Source: Prostheceraeus crozeri (Eukaryota; Platyhelminthes; Polycladida; Euryleptidae). From it: DNA of 64,000 nucleotides. Numbering within the stretch: the stretch's first letter is position 1; the number at the start of each line of letters is the position of its first letter. The notes below the pieces were generated by a model. That model was not told the origin of the DNA. It saw only the letters and a list, made by a program, of their open reading frames with translations, and did no database searches. The position numbers and the translations under genes were made by a program. Shown here one piece after another: positions 22,401-33,535 of the stretch. The stretch is taken from contig CAJQUW010016852.1 in the NCBI GenBank assembly GCA_907163375.1, forward strand, positions 372,001 to 436,000, in the 5' to 3' direction.

Positions 22401-25400
22401 GATAGAACTTTATTCTTAACTTATAAACTTAAAGAGATAGAACTTTATTCGTAACTTGTAAACTGGTGAAACTTCATTCTATTTCTAACATACAAACAGA
22501 TAAAACTTTATTCTTAACATACGCACACTATTGAAACATTAGTTAAACTTGTAAACTCTTAAAACTTTATTTTTAACTTGTTAACGGTTGAAACTTTGTT
22601 TTATTTCTATCAGACAAACAGATAGAACTTTATTCTTAACTTGTAAACTGATGAAACTTCATTTTATTTCTAACATATAAACTGTTATAACTCTATTTTG
22701 AAGCACATAAACTATTAAAACTTTATTTCCAACGTGTACACTATTAAAACTTTATTTCAGCTTGTAAACTGTTCTAACTTCATTCTTAACATACATACAC
22801 TATTGAAACATTAGTTTTAACTTGTAAACTCTTGAAACTTTATTTTTAACTTGTTAACGGTTGAAACTTTGTTTTATTTCTATCATAGAAACAGATAGAA
22901 CTTTATTTCTAACGTACACACAATTGAAACTTTATCTTATTTCTAACATACAAACAGCTGAAACGTTATTTCTAATGCACATACTATTGGAACTTTTCTT
23001 TTAACTTATAATCTGTTGAAACTTTATTTTAACTTGTAGACTGTTGAAACTTTATTTTATTTCTAACATATAAACAGATAGAACTTTATTCTTAACTTGT
23101 AAACTGGTGAAACTTCATTCTATTTCTAATATATAAACAGATAGAACTTTATTCTTAACTTATAAACTTAAAGAGATAGAACTTTATTCGTAACTTGTAA
23201 ACTGGTGAAACTTCATTCTATTTCTAACATACAAACAGATAAAACTTTATTCTTAACATACGCACACTATTGAAACATTAGTTAAACTTGTAAACTCTTA
23301 AAACTTTATTTTTAACTTGTTAACGGTTGAAACTTTGTTTTATTTCTATCAGACAAACAGATAGAACTTTATTCTTAACTTGTAAACTGATGAAACTTCA
23401 TTTTATTTCTAACATATAAACTGTTATAACTCTATTTTGAAGCACATAAACTATTAAAACTTTATTTCCAACGTGTACACTATTAAAACTTTATTTCAGC
23501 TTGTAAACTGTTCTAACTTTATTTTTTATCTTGCACACTATTTAAACTTTATTTTAAAACTTGTAAACTATTGAAACTTTATTTTTAACTTGCAAACTAT
23601 TGAAACTTTATTTTATTTCTAACATATAAACAGATAGAACTTTATTCTTAACTTGTAAACTGGTGAAACTTCATTCTATTTCTAACATACAAACAGATAA
23701 AACTTTATTCTTAACATACACACACTATTGAAACATTAGTTTTAACTTGTAACTCTTAAAACTTTATTTTTAACTTGTTAACGGTTGAAACTTTGTTTTA
23801 TTTCTAACATACAAACAGATAGAACTTCATTCTTAACTTGTAAACTGGTGAACCTTCATTTTATTTCTAACTTGTAAACTCTTGAAACTTTATTTTGATA
23901 TACAAACAGCTAAAACTTTATTTCTAACGCATACACCATTGAAACTTAATTTCTAACTTGTAAACTCTTGAAACAGTTATAATTTTATTTTTAACTTGTA
24001 GACTGTTGAAACTTTATTTTATTTCTAACATATAAACAGATAGAACTTTATTCTTAACTTGTAAACTGGTGAAACTTCATTCTATTTCTAACATATAAAC
24101 AGATAGAACTTTATTCTTAACTTATAAACTTAAAGAGATAGAACTTTATTCGTAACTTGTAAACTGGTGAAACTTCATTCTATTTCTAACATACAAACAG
24201 ATAAAACTTTATTCTTAACATACACACACTATTGAAACATTAGTTAAACTTGTAAACTCTTAAAATTTTATTTTTAACTTGTTAACGGTTGAAACTTTGT
24301 TTTATTTCTATCAGACAAACAGATAGAACTTTATTCTTAACTTGTAAACTGATGAAACTTCATTTTATTTCTAACATATAAACTGTTATAACTCTATTTT
24401 GAAGCACATAAACTATTAAAACTTTATTTCCAACGTGTACACTATTAAAACTTTATTTCAGCTTGTAAACTGTTCTAACTTTATTCTTAACATACATACA
24501 CTATTGAAACATTAGTTTTAACTTGTAAACTCTTGAAACTTTATTTTTAACTTGTTAACGGTTGAAACTTTGTTTTATTTCTATCATAGAAACAGATAGA
24601 ACTTTATTTCTAACGTACACACAATTGAAACTTTATCTTATTTCTAACATACAAACAGCTGAAACGTTATTTCTAATGCACATACTATTGGAACTTTTCT
24701 TTTAACTTATAATCTGTTGAAACTTTATTTTAACTTGTAGACTGTTGAAACTTTATTTTATTTCTAACATATAAACAGATAGAACTTTATTCTTAACTTG
24801 TAAACTGGTGAAACTTCATTCTATTTCTAATATATAAACAGATAGAACTTTATTCTTAACTTATAAACTTAAAGAGATAGAACTTTATTCGTAACTTGTA
24901 AACTGGTGAAACTTCATTCTATTTCTAACATACAAACAGATAAAACTTTATTCTTAACATACGCACACTATTGAAACATTAGTTAAACTTGTAAACTCTT
25001 AAAACTTTATTTTTAACTTGTTAACGGTTGAAACTTTGTTTTATTTCTATCAGACAAACAGATAGAACTTTATTCTTAACTTGTAAACTGATGAAACTTC
25101 ATTTTATTTCTAACATATAAACTGTTATAACTCTATTTTGAAGCACATAAACTATTAAAACTTTATTTCCAACGTGTACACTATTAAAACTTTATTTCAG
25201 CTTGTAAACTGTTCTAACTTCATTCTTAACATACATACACTATTGAAACATTAGTTTTAACTTGTAAACTCTTGAAACTTTATTTTTAACTTGTTAACGG
25301 TTGAAACTTTGTTTTATTTCTATCATAGAAACAGATAGAACTTTATTTCTAACGTACACACAATTGAAACTTTATCTTATTTCTAACATACAAACAGCTG

Positions 25401-27275
25401 AAACGTTATTTCTAATGCACATACTATTGGAACTTTTCTTTTAACTTATAATCTGTTGAAACTTTATTTTGACGTGTAAACTGATGAAACTTTATTTCTA
25501 ACTGGTAAACTTTTGAAGTTTTATTTTTAACTTGTAATTGTTGAAGCTTTAATTTTAACTTGTAAACTGTTGAAACTTTATTTTTAACTTGTAAACGGTT
25601 GAAACTTTATTTTATTTCTATCATACAAACAGATAGAACTTTATTCTTAACTTGTAAACTGATGAAACTTCATTTTATTTCTAACATATAAAAAACTGTT
25701 ATAACTCTATTTTGAAGCACATAAACTATTAAAACTTTATTTCCAACGTGTACACTATTAAAACTTTATTTCAGCTTGTAAACTGTTCAAACTTTATTTT
25801 TTATCTTGCACACTATTTAAACTTTATTTTAAAACTTGTAAACTATTGAAACTTTATTTTTAACTTGCAAACTATTGAAACTTTATTTTATTTCTAACAT
25901 ATAAACAGATAGAACTTTATTCTTAACTTGTAAACTGGTGAAACTTCATTCTATTTCTAACATACAAACAGATAAAACTTTATTCTTAACATACGCACAC
26001 TATTGAAACATTAGTTTTAACTTGTAACTCTTAAAACTTTATTTTTAACTTGTTAACGGTTGAAACTTTGTTTTATTTCTAACATACAAACAGATAGAAC
26101 TTCATTCTTAACTTGTAAACTGGTGAACTTTCATTTTATTTCTAACTTGTAAACTCTTGAAACTTTATTTTGATATACAAACAGCTAAAACTTTATTTCT
26201 AACGCATACACCATTGAAACTTAATTTCTAACTTGTAAACTCTTGAAACAGTTATAATTTTATTTTTAACTTGTAGACTGTTGAAACTTTATTTCTAACA
26301 TATAAACTGTTATAACTCTATTTTGAAGCACATAAACTATTAAAACTTTATTTCCAACGTGTACACTATTAAAACTTTATTTCAGCTTGTAAACTGTTCT
26401 AACTTCATTCTTAACATACATACACTATTGAAACATTAGTTTTAACTTGTAAACTCTTGAAACTTTATTTTTAACTTGTTAACGGTTGAAACTTTGTTTT
26501 ATTTCTATCATAGAAACAGATAGAACTTTATTTCTAACGTACACACAATTGAAACTTTATCTTATTTCTAACATACAAACAGCTGAAACGTTATTTCTAA
26601 TGCACATACTATTGGAACTTTTCTTTTAACTTATAATCTGTTGAAACTTTATTTTGACTTGTAAACTGATGAAACTTTATTTCTAACTGGTAAACTTTTG
26701 AAGTTTTATTTTTAACTTGTAATTGTTGAAGCTTTAATTTTAACTTGTAAACTGTTGAAACTTTATTTTTAACTTGTAAACGGTTGAAACTTTGTTTTAT
26801 TTCTATCAGACAAACAGATAGAACTTTATTCTTAACTTGTAAACTGATGAAACTTCATTTTATTTCTAACATATAAACTGTTATAACTCTATTTTGAAGC
26901 ACATAAACTATTAAAACTTTATTTCCAACGTGTACACTATTAAAACTTTATTTCAGCTTGTAAACTGTTCAAACTTTATTTTTTATCTTGCACACTATTT
27001 AAACTTTATTTTAAAACTTGTAAACTATTGAAACTTTATTTTTAACTTGCAAACTATTGAAACTTTATTTTATTTCTAACATATAAACAGATAGAACTTT
27101 ATTCTTAACTTGTAAACTGGTGAAACTTCATTCTATTTCTAACATACAAACAGATAAAACTTTATTCTTAACATACACACACACACACACTATTGAAACT
27201 TTATTTTCAATCTGTAAACTGTTGAAACTATATCTTTCATTTACAAATAGTAGAACGCTTAGTCTAACTTGTAAA
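10401..27275 (-). repeat. AATAAA-bearing minisatellite array, right arm
   Basis: The same ~29-bp monomer in reverse orientation, so AATAAA lies on the minus strand. A marker phrase (AATGCACATACTATTGGAAC) recurs at about 13453, 14191, 15879, 16617, 18318, 19057, 19796, 20535, 22236, 22975, 24676, 25415 and 26600. Spacings are mostly 738-739 and 1701 bp, which together give a 2.44-kb higher-order unit. It is over three times as long as the left array, so it was expanded here or collapsed on the left. Confidence 0.85.
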
Positions 27276-27579
27276 TCTTAAAACATTTCATATGGACGAT
27301 GATGATAATAGATGAAATAGTGTCAAATAAATTAAGATAGCTTACACTTCTGATACAGGGATAGCAATCGACTGCGATCCATGTGTAAAGAGCTTGTTAG
27401 ACTACGGAAGAGAGAAGTGTGTTATGTTGCGTGTGGCGCGTGAGTGTCCTCCCATTTCATTCCATTCATCAATTCGTCTCATTGATAGAGACAGGTAGAA
27501 CTCATGGTTCTCATAACGTATGCAATGGAAAGTTTTAGGCAACCTTCGACAGTTGGCTAAATGTCGCCCTGGCGCGAAT

Positions 27580-27734
27580 GCATACTACGTTGAGACAGAG
27601 GCAATCACTTGCAAACATGACGCAGAGAGGTTTAACAAGATTGACCATTGCCGAATGTCCCCTGCGGTATACATAGCTACGGGTTTCACCGCCGCCCTTT
27701 ACAGGAACGCCCGTCGAAAGGAAGTATTACACCG
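27580..27734 (-). ncRNA. RNA module C, right arm
   Basis: Mirror copy of 4652-4806 with identical sequence where compared, read on the minus strand toward the centre. Closing stem and GTAA tetraloop are retained. Confidence 0.5.
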
Positions 27735-27744
27735 AACTTCATTT

Positions 27745-27857
27745 GCAACGTTCAAGTTGACTGATAGCAGATTCAACTTAATGATAGTATTCGCCAGTCC
27801 GAAGACTGCCCAGGGCAAACCGCGAGGAGGTTCTATCATGTCTTGCCCCATGGTGGC
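27745..27857 (-). ncRNA. RNA module E, second copy, right arm
   Basis: Mirror of 4529-4641, downstream of the right-arm 88-residue frame in its reading direction. Confidence 0.45.
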
Positions 27858-27899
27858 CCTTAAGAGAGCCGATGGTTCGTTCTCGGGAGTAACGTCATC

Positions 27900-28166
27900 T
27901 TACACCCTACCAATTCTGCTGAGAGAGTCTTTGACTCTCTCTTTGGTAGCACTGTCGACTTCCACACTAGCTGGCACATGGCTAAAAAGTGGAATGTAGC
28001 GCCATTCCGTTGGATTGACAGCAGTTGCTGTCATCGGATTGCCAATCCGAGCAAGATTATTAAAAACTCTGTCTTGCTCCTCTAGCCTGACAAACTCCTC
28101 AAATAAATTTCGCGGCCTTAACTGCGGTCCGCGAGGAGAGCTGACTTGACTGTTCGGCGTCTGCAT
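27900..28166 (-). CDS. Orphan 88-residue protein, right arm
   Basis: The translation is identical to the frame at 4220-4486 in the left arm. It reads inward on the minus strand from a TATA box at 28198-28205 and is bracketed by the two right-arm copies of module E. I do not recognise the protein. The two genes converge on the centre of the palindrome. Complete identity shows recent duplication or conversion rather than selection, so it does not by itself prove that the frame is used. The open frame on the other strand at 27520-27999 is treated as a shadow. Confidence 0.5.
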   Translation of the reverse strand: MQTPNSQVSSPRGPQLRPRNLFEEFVRLEEQDRVFNNLARIGNPMTATAVNPTEWRYIPLFSHVPASVEVDSATKERVKDSLSRIGRV

Positions 28167-28197
28167 GATTGAAATGAAATGAAATGAGAGGCAGTGG

Positions 28198-28205
28198 TTT
28201 ATATA
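28198..28205 (-). promoter_or_regulatory. TATA box of the 88-residue gene, right arm
   Basis: Mirror of 4181-4188; the minus strand reads TATATAAA 32 bp before the ATG. Confidence 0.6.
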
Positions 28206-28220
28206 CCCCTCTAACGCGAC

Positions 28221-28334
28221 GCAACGTTCAAGTTGACTGATAGCAGATTCAACTTAATGATAGTATTCGCCAGTCCGAAGACTGCCCAGGGCAAAGCGCG
28301 TGGAGGCTCTATCATGTCTTGTCCCATAGTGGAC
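28221..28334 (-). ncRNA. RNA module E, first copy, right arm
   Basis: Mirror of 4052-4165, just upstream of the right-arm TATA box. Confidence 0.45.
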
Positions 28335-28528
28335 GATTATACGGTAGTGTGTTAGTAGATTTCAATCACTGAAAAAGGAAGATGAGAATCATTTCATTTG
28401 TCTCATCAACGTTTATCATGGGAGCAATCATTGAAGGGGCATCTAATGAATTACATTTCACTCTACTCCATATCATAAAGACTAACCTTTGTCGAATGGC
28501 TGAAGTACTCTGACCTGGCGAGAGAAAA

Positions 28529-28677
28529 CGTCACGTTGAGTATGAAGTCGAACGCCCAACATGAGCAACGGCTCAGAGGTTTCGGTCTAACAAACGACGA
28601 ACAACCCGTGCAACACAATCCCTCTACGGCAGTACCCGCCGTCCCGAAGGAACGCTCGAGCAAAGGAGGTATTACAG
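28529..28677 (-). ncRNA. RNA module B, right arm
   Basis: Mirror of 3709-3857. CTAT-loop hairpin 4 of this arm lies at 28707-28724 and hairpin 3 at 28754-28765. Confidence 0.5.
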
Positions 28678-28859
28678 CGATGATGTGCTTTATGAGCAGA
28701 AGTGAATCTCTTGATAGCAAGAGACTATTCAACTAGATACCAAGTCAAAACAACCTGATAGCAGGACAAATGTATAGTCAGTAATTTACACTTAGTGAGG
28801 AATGATAGATTTGAGTGTAGTGAGTGGCACTCGATCCCGTCGACAGCCCGAAGGCCTTG

Positions 28860-28977
28860 TACTGATCACTAGGGAAGTGAGAGATCTTCCCCGATACCCG
28901 CTCTTTACAGCTGAAGACATCATTGTCACTGCCCCGAAGTGGTAACAGGAACGCCGAGTCAAAGGTAGTGATCAGTA
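28860..28977 (-). ncRNA. RNA module D, right arm
   Basis: Mirror of 3409-3526 with the same 12-bp closing stem. CTAT-loop hairpins 2 and 1 of this arm follow at 29024-29041 and 29096-29111. Confidence 0.45.
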
Positions 28978-29202
28978 GCTGGGATCTAACCCCTCAAAGC
29001 TGCCTTAGACTTAGTTGAATTTGAAATCTGATAGCAGATTTGAACTCAGCATACTTGAAAACCTTGAGGAAACATCCCAAGTTATTGCTTTGATCAGCTT
29101 GATAGCAAGCCGTAGAGAGCTTGATTCACCAGCGTTTTGCAATGGAGATGTTTAGAGGCCACCCATGACAAGATAGCTAAGACTCAACCGATTGGCGTTC
29201 AA

Positions 29203-29349
29203 AGTGCTACGTTGAGAGCTGTGTCAAATGCCCAACATGAGTTGCCCCAGCGGTTACGGTCTCAAATATGACACATTCCCTTGCCACACTTATCACTACG
29301 GCATCGTCCGCCGTCCCGAAGGAACACCCTGTCAGTGGAATATTACAGC
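29203..29349 (-). ncRNA. RNA module A, right arm
   Basis: Mirror of 3037-3183. The whole right-arm hairpin zone spans about 27526-29812 on the minus strand. Confidence 0.5.
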
Positions 29350-29835
29350 AAAACTCTCCGTGTCTTGCTCGCTTTCAGTGAAAAGCCGCTTATAGCATGA
29401 GAAGACTGGCTCAGACATCATTAAAAATGCTTTCATTGACTTCAGCAGGGTCGAAAACCCCAGAAAACCTCCAAAACTAGTGAATTTAAATTTTTCAACT
29501 TTTTAGCACTACTTATGAAATTTTATAAGTAGTCCATCACTTAGGCCAGGTCAATAGCGACCGAACCTTTTTTGAATCAAGTCAAACGGACTTGTAGAAG
29601 CAAAGTTACAAGCCTTTAAAGTTTTGGAGTCTTTTATGGCCTGGAGACGAAGGCCATCTCCTGGCGAACCTCGAAGTCTGACGCCTTAGCTGATATCAGC
29701 AATGAAATTTTCTAAGTCGGTTTCTTACAGAAACTCGGGATTTGGAATGTCCGAAGCTATCATCGGAGCTCAGAGAGACGACCTACCTCTGACAATCGTT
29801 CTCCTCTAAATGAAAAGTCTCCGTCGGTTCCCAGC

Positions 29836-29842
29836 TTATATA
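29836..29842 (-). promoter_or_regulatory. TATA box of the long RNA unit, right arm
   Basis: Mirror of 2544-2550; the minus strand reads TATATAA and points inward. Confidence 0.55.
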
Positions 29843-29905
29843 GTGTGTGGCGATCAGCTGATGACGTAATACCCATCATCCAAACACTAAAAATCCCGTC
29901 TATCT

Positions 29906-32395
29906 CCGCTTCTAGTGCTCCGATTGAGCTGGAAATACACCATTTCCATGTAGAATTTGACGCTGAATCCGAATCTGGCCTCCGTTTTCCCATCCGATGC
30001 TTCGTTTTGGCTCTACAGTAGGCAGCCATCGCAAAAATTCTAACTCTGTCGTTTTTCCGAAAAATGTTGAACATTTTTCTCGCCGATTGACTTGAAACTC
30101 TCCGATTGACTTGAAACTCACCATGCAGATAAAGAATTTCACGCTGATTCCAAATCTGAAATCCGTTTTCCAATCCGATGCTTCGTTTTGAAGCTAGAGC
30201 CCAAAACGTCCCAAATTCTAACTCTGTCGTTTTTCGCCAATGTCCCAAAATCTTAAATGGCGTCTCACATCTAAACGAAGACAGATAGGAACAAGCCGAT
30301 TCTTTCAGTGAATTTGTCCCACTCTTAGCTTTCAAACGAGCTATCGCACGACAAAATCCGTCCACTGGAAGCCAAAATCGAAGCAAGCTGTCCAGAGGGG
30401 GGGGGACGTCAGTGAAAATTTTTTCTCTCCGATTTCGCTGGAAACATCCTTCCTAACCCAAAATTTCACGTAGATTCCGAATCTGGCCTCCGTTTTCTCA
30501 TCCGATGCTTCGTTTGGGCGCTACACACCAAAACATCCCAAATTCTAACTCTGTCGTTTTTTTCGAAAAATGTTGAAAATTTTTTCTCACCGATTGACTT
30601 GAAACTCACCATACAGATAAAGAATTTCACGCTGATTCCAAATCTGAAATCCGTTTTCCAATCCGATGCTTCGTTTTGAAGCTAGAGCCCAAAACGTCCC
30701 AAATTCTAACTCTGTCGTTTTTCGCCAATGTCCCAAAATCTTAAATGGCGTCTCACATCTAAACGAAGACAGATAGGAACAAGCCGATTCTTTCAGTGAA
30801 TTTGTCTCACTCTTAGCTTTCAAACGAGCTATCGCACGACAAAATCCGTCCACTGGAAGCCAAAATCGAAGCAAGCTGTCCAGAGGGGGGGGGACGTCAG
30901 TGAAAATTTCAAAATTTGATGAAAAATGTTTTGGTGACGGTCCAAGGTCGAAATTCTACACTTTGGAAAATTTTCAAAATTTTACCCATACAAAGTCACT
31001 CTGACACTTAGGATTTTTTCAGGTAAGCGAGCTCCGACCTAAAATCTTGTAACCGCTCTAACTTTTGAACGGCTGCTCCGATTGACTCGCAACGAAAAAT
31101 GCGGTCGAGCAGTGTTTCATCCTCTTTCCAATGCAACTCGAACGAACAAAATCCGTCCACTAGAACCAAAGTTAGAACAAAGGGGGGGGACGTCAGTGAA
31201 ATTTCAAAATTTGATGAAAAATGTTTTGGTGACGGTCCCAGGTCGAAATTCCACACTTTGGAAAATTTTCAATTTTTCCCATACAAAGTCACTCTGACAC
31301 TTAGGATTTTTTCAGGTGAGCTCCGACCTAAAATCTTGTAACCGCTCTAACTTTTGAACGGCTGCTCCGATTGACTCGCAACGAAAAATGCGGTCGAGCA
31401 GTGTTTCATCCTCTTTCCAATGCAAGTCGAACGAACAAAATCCGTCCACTAGAACCAAAGTTAGAACAAAGGGGGGGGGACGTCAGTGAAAATTTTTTCT
31501 CTCCGATTTCGCTGGAAACATCCTTCCTAACCCAAAATTTCACGTAGATTCCGAATCTGGCCTCCGTTTTCTCATCCGATGCTTCGTTTGGGTGCTACAC
31601 ACCAAAACGTCCCAAATTCTAACTCTGTCGTTTTTTCGAAAAATGTTGAAAATTTTTTCTCTCCGATTGACTTGAAACTCACCATACAGATAAAGAATTT
31701 CACGCTGATTCCAAATCTGAAATCCGTTTTCCAATCCGATGCTTCGTTTTGAAGCTACAGCCCAAAACGTCCCAAATTCTAACTCTGTCGTTTTTCACCA
31801 ATGTCCCAAAATCTTAAATGGCGTCTCACATCTAAACGAAGACAGATAGGAACAAGCCGATTCTTTCACTGAATTCGTCTCACTCTTAGCTTTCAAACGA
31901 GCTATCGCACGACAAAATCCGTCCACTGGAAGCCAAAATCGAAGCAAGCTGTCCAGAGGGGGGGGGGACGTCAGCGAAAAATTTTTTCTCTCCGATTGCT
32001 TTCAAATTCACCATACAGATGCAGAATTTCACGCTGAATCCGAATCTGGCCTCCGTTTTCTCATCCGAGGCTTCGTTTGGGCCCTACACACCAAAACGTC
32101 CCACATTTTAACTCTGCCAAAATTTTGAAGAAACAGTTTTTCTCGCCGATTGAGCTGGAAATCACATCACAGATGCAGAATTTGACGCTGAATCCGAATC
32201 TGGCCACCGTTTCACCATCCAAGACAACCTAGGCGGTCGCCCATGTCCACCAGGCGGTCGGACCAACTCACTCGAGTCTCACACTCTGTCGTTGCAGAGG
32301 GGGGGGGGAGTCAGCGAACATGTTGTGAACCAACCTGGCCGGCACACCACGACAGACCACAACCTCTGTCGTTCCAGAGGGGGGGGAGGGGGGGG
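29906..32395 (-). repeat. Right subterminal repeat zone with oligo-G punctuation
   Basis: Mirror of the left zone, here with G runs on the plus strand. It is about 293 bp longer because one unit is present twice (about 30893-31187 and 31188-31478) where the left arm has one copy (about 1206-1502). The two right copies differ by small indels and substitutions, so the extra unit is not a simple assembly duplication. Confidence 0.8.
32349..32372. other. Terminal perfect hairpin, right
   Basis: Mirror of the hairpin at 333-356: ACGACAGA, 8-nt loop, TCTGTCGT. Confidence 0.5.
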
Positions 32396-32431
32396 GCGCG
32401 CTGTGTTTATTCTGGACCTTTTGTTACTACT

Positions 32432-32437
32432 GATGAT
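32432..32437. repeat. 6-bp target site duplication, right copy (GATGAT)
   Basis: Exact repeat of 269-274 directly after the terminal ACTACT of the giant element. Confidence 0.85.
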
Positions 32438-33157
32438 CTCATTCTTTGGTCATGAAGAAATGGGCCTTGCGATTCGTTTAAGCGATTGTATTACATCCTA
32501 CAACGTCAATGCTTGATTCAATGTAATTAATAAATCACTGAAACATCTGTGGTAGCGGACATATATTGGGCTTTTTTCTTCTATAGGAGTTGCATGGCAT
32601 TTGCCGGACAATATTGCAACTTATAGCAATATTGTCCGGCAGAATGTAGAAATCTCATGCTAGGATGAATTATAATAAATGCTGAAAGACAAGACTTTTG
32701 CTGAATAGATATTGACCCGATTCATAGCAGATCATAAATACATGCAAGTAACTTAAACGATCATCAAGAATGACGAAAATGCAGCATACACATAAGTAGT
32801 GGATGCCGTTTACTCTTGTCGGAACACCATTCAAGCATGAAGTCGATTGAAGAAGAGCTGAGAATTGTCTATCTTAATTGACAATTTACGGCTCAAATTC
32901 ATAACAAAATGAAGCGTGTTACACCTACAAGAAATTCTGTGAATATCATTTTTACTAGAAGAAATGCATGTTGCTTTAACTACAACAACAAAATTCGCGC
33001 GCTGTTATGAAGTTTTGCAATCTATAAAATCAAATTACCCAAGCGAGCTCCTGCCTGAAATATCGTGCATCTAGCTGCTGCATGAAAGCATAATCATAAT
33101 CATAAAAATGGCGAATCGCTTTTTGAGCTGTTAAATAAATGTCAGACCATTGTCTTA
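32438..33157. other. Region between giant element and piggyBac
   Basis: I see no gene. It holds one perfect 16-bp hairpin with an 8-nt loop at 32602-32641 (TGCCGGACAATATTGC and its complement), which may be a miniature-element relic or a small-RNA precursor. Confidence 0.5.
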
Positions 33158-33535
33158 TTAACCCGTTCGTGCCTGAATTAAGAAATATTATTAGGAAAAT
33201 TATTTCCTTTCGTAAACTATTCATTTAGGGCCTAAATAATGGTAAATGATCGATAACTGCAAAATATCTGTATTATTATAAAAGTTACAAGAAGTTGCCA
33301 TATGGCAACTTCAGGTATTATCGTTGTATTTTGAAAAACTACAAAATGTTGCCAAATGGCAACTTTAGACTCAAACATCCCAAAAAATATTCATTAATGT
33401 TTATGAAGCTCCATAGTGAATTACTCACAATACAAAAGTAGCAAAAGCAGCTAATTTTCCTTAAAAAATATATGTAATTTTCTCAATAATGCATGAAAGT
33501 TTCTAGCTTATGTTTATATTCATCAAGTCTTAGCA

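Larger units (their letters stand above)
275..32431. mobile_element. Giant palindromic element with Polinton-like ends
   Basis: The first bases AGTAGTAAC at 275 are the exact reverse complement of GTTACTACT ending at 32431, and the inverted match continues inward through the whole arm. Left arm is 275-10002, right arm 10401-32431, with a 398-bp spacer. Positions 2000-5100 mirror 27286-30386 with a constant coordinate sum of 32386. Perfect 6-bp duplications flank it. Seen: ends, duplications, palindrome, arrays, promoters. Known: Polintons have 6-bp duplications, start with 5'-AG and have long inverted repeats. Inferred: it was inserted by a Polinton-type integrase supplied in trans, because I see no integrase, polymerase, packaging ATPase, protease or capsid gene. 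The near-identity of the arms means it is young or that the arms are kept alike by conversion. It looks structurally whole at both ends. Confidence 0.8.

Noticed and set aside
5105-27275. CRISPR-like array or telomere
   Set aside because: The ~29-bp units are contiguous with no unique spacers, are AT-rich and form higher-order repeats; no telomeric hexamer is present.
275-32431. Simple fold-back assembly artefact
   Set aside because: Exact target duplications, different array lengths, an extra subterminal unit on one side and scattered single differences are not expected from one duplicated read, though long-read support should be checked.
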